From Streptomyces catenulae (GTDB taxonomy: Bacteria > Actinomycetota > Actinomycetes > Streptomycetales > Streptomycetaceae), in assembly GCF_000718015.1 (NCBI RefSeq), contig NZ_JODY01000001.1, positions 124,001 through 188,000 of the forward strand: a DNA stretch of 64,000 nucleotides, written 5' to 3'. Of the stretch, positions 63,063-64,000 are shown one piece after another. The notes beneath the pieces are model-generated. The model made no database searches, was not told the DNA's origin, and saw only the letters and a list, made by a program, of their open reading frames with translations. Within the stretch, counting starts at the first letter, position 1. Each line of letters starts with the position of its first letter. The position numbers and the translations under genes were made by a program.

Positions 63063-63710
63063 TCACCATTCCGCGCTGACGAGTTCTTCGGGCGTGGCGC
63101 CGGACAGCTGGTAGCGGTCCGGGTCCACCGGGCGTCCGGTGTAGATCCGCAGCACGTCCGGGACGTCCGCGGTCAGCTGCGCCGTGGGCCGCCCGGGCAC
63201 GGCGGTGCCCAGGGTGAGCCGCCGGGTGGGCAGCTGGATCTCCACCAGGGGGGTGCGCACCACGCGGTCGCAGCGGCCGAGCAGCGTGAGCGCCGCCTGG
63301 TGGCCACGGCTGTGGTACGGGTCGTCCAGGCCGATCGCGTCGCGGACGTCGCCGCCGTGGATCCAGGTGCCGAGCGCCGCCAGGTCCTTGGCGCCGCCCG
63401 CGGCCCGGATCGCGGGGCCCGCGTCCGTGAGGCCCTGCTCGAACTCGTCGATGACCTGCTTGAGCGGCCAGGAGCGGCGCTCCTCGACGTCCCGCTGGTT
63501 CTGCTCGTGGCTGGCGCGGTACGCGGGCCCGGCGGCGAGGCCGGTGAGCGCGGCGCCGCAGTGCGCGACGATGTCGCGGACCGTCCAGGCGGAGCAGACC
63601 GTGGGGCGCTTCAGATCGGCCTCGGGCAGGGTGCGTAACCGCGGGACGAGGGTGTCGCGTTCGGCGCGGAGCACCACATCGGTGGCGGCGGGGTTCTGCG
63701 GGCCCGTCAT
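63063..63710 (-). CDS. DinB-superfamily, maleylpyruvate isomerase-like (mycothiol-dependent type) protein
   Basis: A 215-residue protein with an N-terminal DinB four-helix bundle (CSAWTVRDIVAHC, metal-ligand-type His50; TWIHGGDVRDAIGL, His118) and a C-terminal alpha/beta domain as in mycothiol-dependent maleylpyruvate isomerase. The usual Glu four residues before the second His is Gly114 here, so the metal site may be altered. Relatives include gentisate-pathway isomerases and the lincomycin mycothiol-transfer protein LmbV. Leu25 is encoded by TTA (63636-63638). It overlaps the carrier protein gene by 4 nt. The role is inferred, not known. Confidence 0.78.
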   Translation of the reverse strand: MTGPQNPAATDVVLRAERDTLVPRLRTLPEADLKRPTVCSAWTVRDIVAHCGAALTGLAAGPAYRASHEQNQRDVEERRSWPLKQVIDEFEQGLTDAGPAIRAAGGAKDLAALGTWIHGGDVRDAIGLDDPYHSRGHQAALTLLGRCDRVVRTPLVEIQLPTRRLTLGTAVPGRPTAQLTADVPDVLRIYTGRPVDPDRYQLSGATPEELVSAEW

Positions 63711-63949
63711 CGCACCCCCGCCCCGAAGTAGCGCGCCTCGATGCGGCGCAGGGTGCGGAAGTCGTCGATGTCGATGCTCTCCATGTCGATGTCCTCACCG
63801 CTGAGGCGGGAGACCAGGACCATGAACTCGACGAACGCGAGGGAGTCGATCAGACGGCTCTCCAGCAGGTCGAAGTCCGGCTCGATGTCGCTGACCTCGG
63901 CGTGCCGGTCGAGGATCCACTGTTTGATCTGGTCGGTGGCGGACTGCAT
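63707..63949 (-). CDS. Acyl/aminoacyl carrier protein
   Basis: An 80-residue free-standing carrier protein. The phosphopantetheine attachment motif is L-I-D35-S36-L-A-F, with Ser36 as the predicted modification site. The protein is acidic and has the four-helix pattern, ending FRTLRRIEARYFG. It is not the fatty-acid AcpP (no DSLDxVE), and resembles free carrier proteins found with dedicated ligases in specialised pathways. The ATG start has GAAGGAG upstream. No cognate ligase, ketosynthase or phosphopantetheinyl transferase is in view; they may lie beyond the right edge, from where this operon is transcribed. Confidence 0.85.
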   Translation of the reverse strand: MQSATDQIKQWILDRHAEVSDIEPDFDLLESRLIDSLAFVEFMVLVSRLSGEDIDMESIDIDDFRTLRRIEARYFGAGVR

Positions 63950-64000
63950 GGCGGACTCCTTCGAAGGGTGGGGCGGGGGAGGGAAGGACGAGCGGACGCG

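Overview
The window is a high-GC actinobacterial chromosome segment and almost certainly comes from Streptomyces. The signs are GTG and TTG starts throughout, a BldD regulator with its c-di-GMP signature, sIHF, a bifunctional RelA/SpoT homologue, the pyrR-pyrB-pyrC-orf-carA-carB-pyrD-pyrF operon, and gene order matching (from memory) the conserved core of Streptomyces chromosomes. I see no rRNA, tRNA, CRISPR array, insertion sequence or prophage.

Layout. 1-4.4 kb: the end of a beta-propeller gene, an unrecognised membrane protein and an EF-G-like GTPase. 4.6-10.4 kb: a phosphatidylinositol mannoside operon (pgsA, acyltransferase, pimA), a LemA-like protein, the PLP synthase pair pdxS/pdxT and yebC. 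10.5-20 kb: ruvCAB behind a DNA-damage-type promoter motif, yajC-secD-secF, apt and relA. 20-32.9 kb: a DUF349 protein, a cyclophilin, an MBL hydrolase, hisS, a VKOR, rarA (second DNA-damage-type motif), a DUF2470 protein and rpsD sharing a 56-bp region that contains an iron box, then two small proteins, alaS and ruvX. 33-42.5 kb: mltG, the shikimate genes aroE-aroC-aroK-aroB-aroQ, a P-loop protein, a degenerate M24 peptidase-like protein, efp and nusB. 42.7-53.6 kb: bldD and the divergent pyrimidine operon, with a PyrR-type RNA element over the pyrR ribosome binding site. 53.7-57.9 kb: sIHF, gmk, rpoZ, coaBC and metK.

The last 6 kb (58.0-64.0 kb) differs. All eight genes lie on the minus strand, tightly packed, and run off the right edge: carrier protein, DinB/maleylpyruvate-isomerase-like protein, MaoC-like hydratase, carboxyl-methyltransferase-type enzyme, LmbE/PIG-L deacetylase, EamA exporter, PPC-domain protein and an FAD/NAD(P) oxidoreductase. 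Two genes carry the rare leucine codon TTA (bldA-dependent); I saw none in the housekeeping genes. This looks like the downstream end of a specialised-metabolite operon inserted beside metK. The co-occurrence of LmbE-like and DinB-like proteins with a carrier protein raises the possibility of mycothiol-linked chemistry on a carrier-bound acyl chain. That is inference, and the operon is cut by the window end.

Limits: everything was read by eye. Family names rest on motifs and remembered sequences. Hairpins were found as inverted repeats, without folding energies. Promoter calls are motif matches only.
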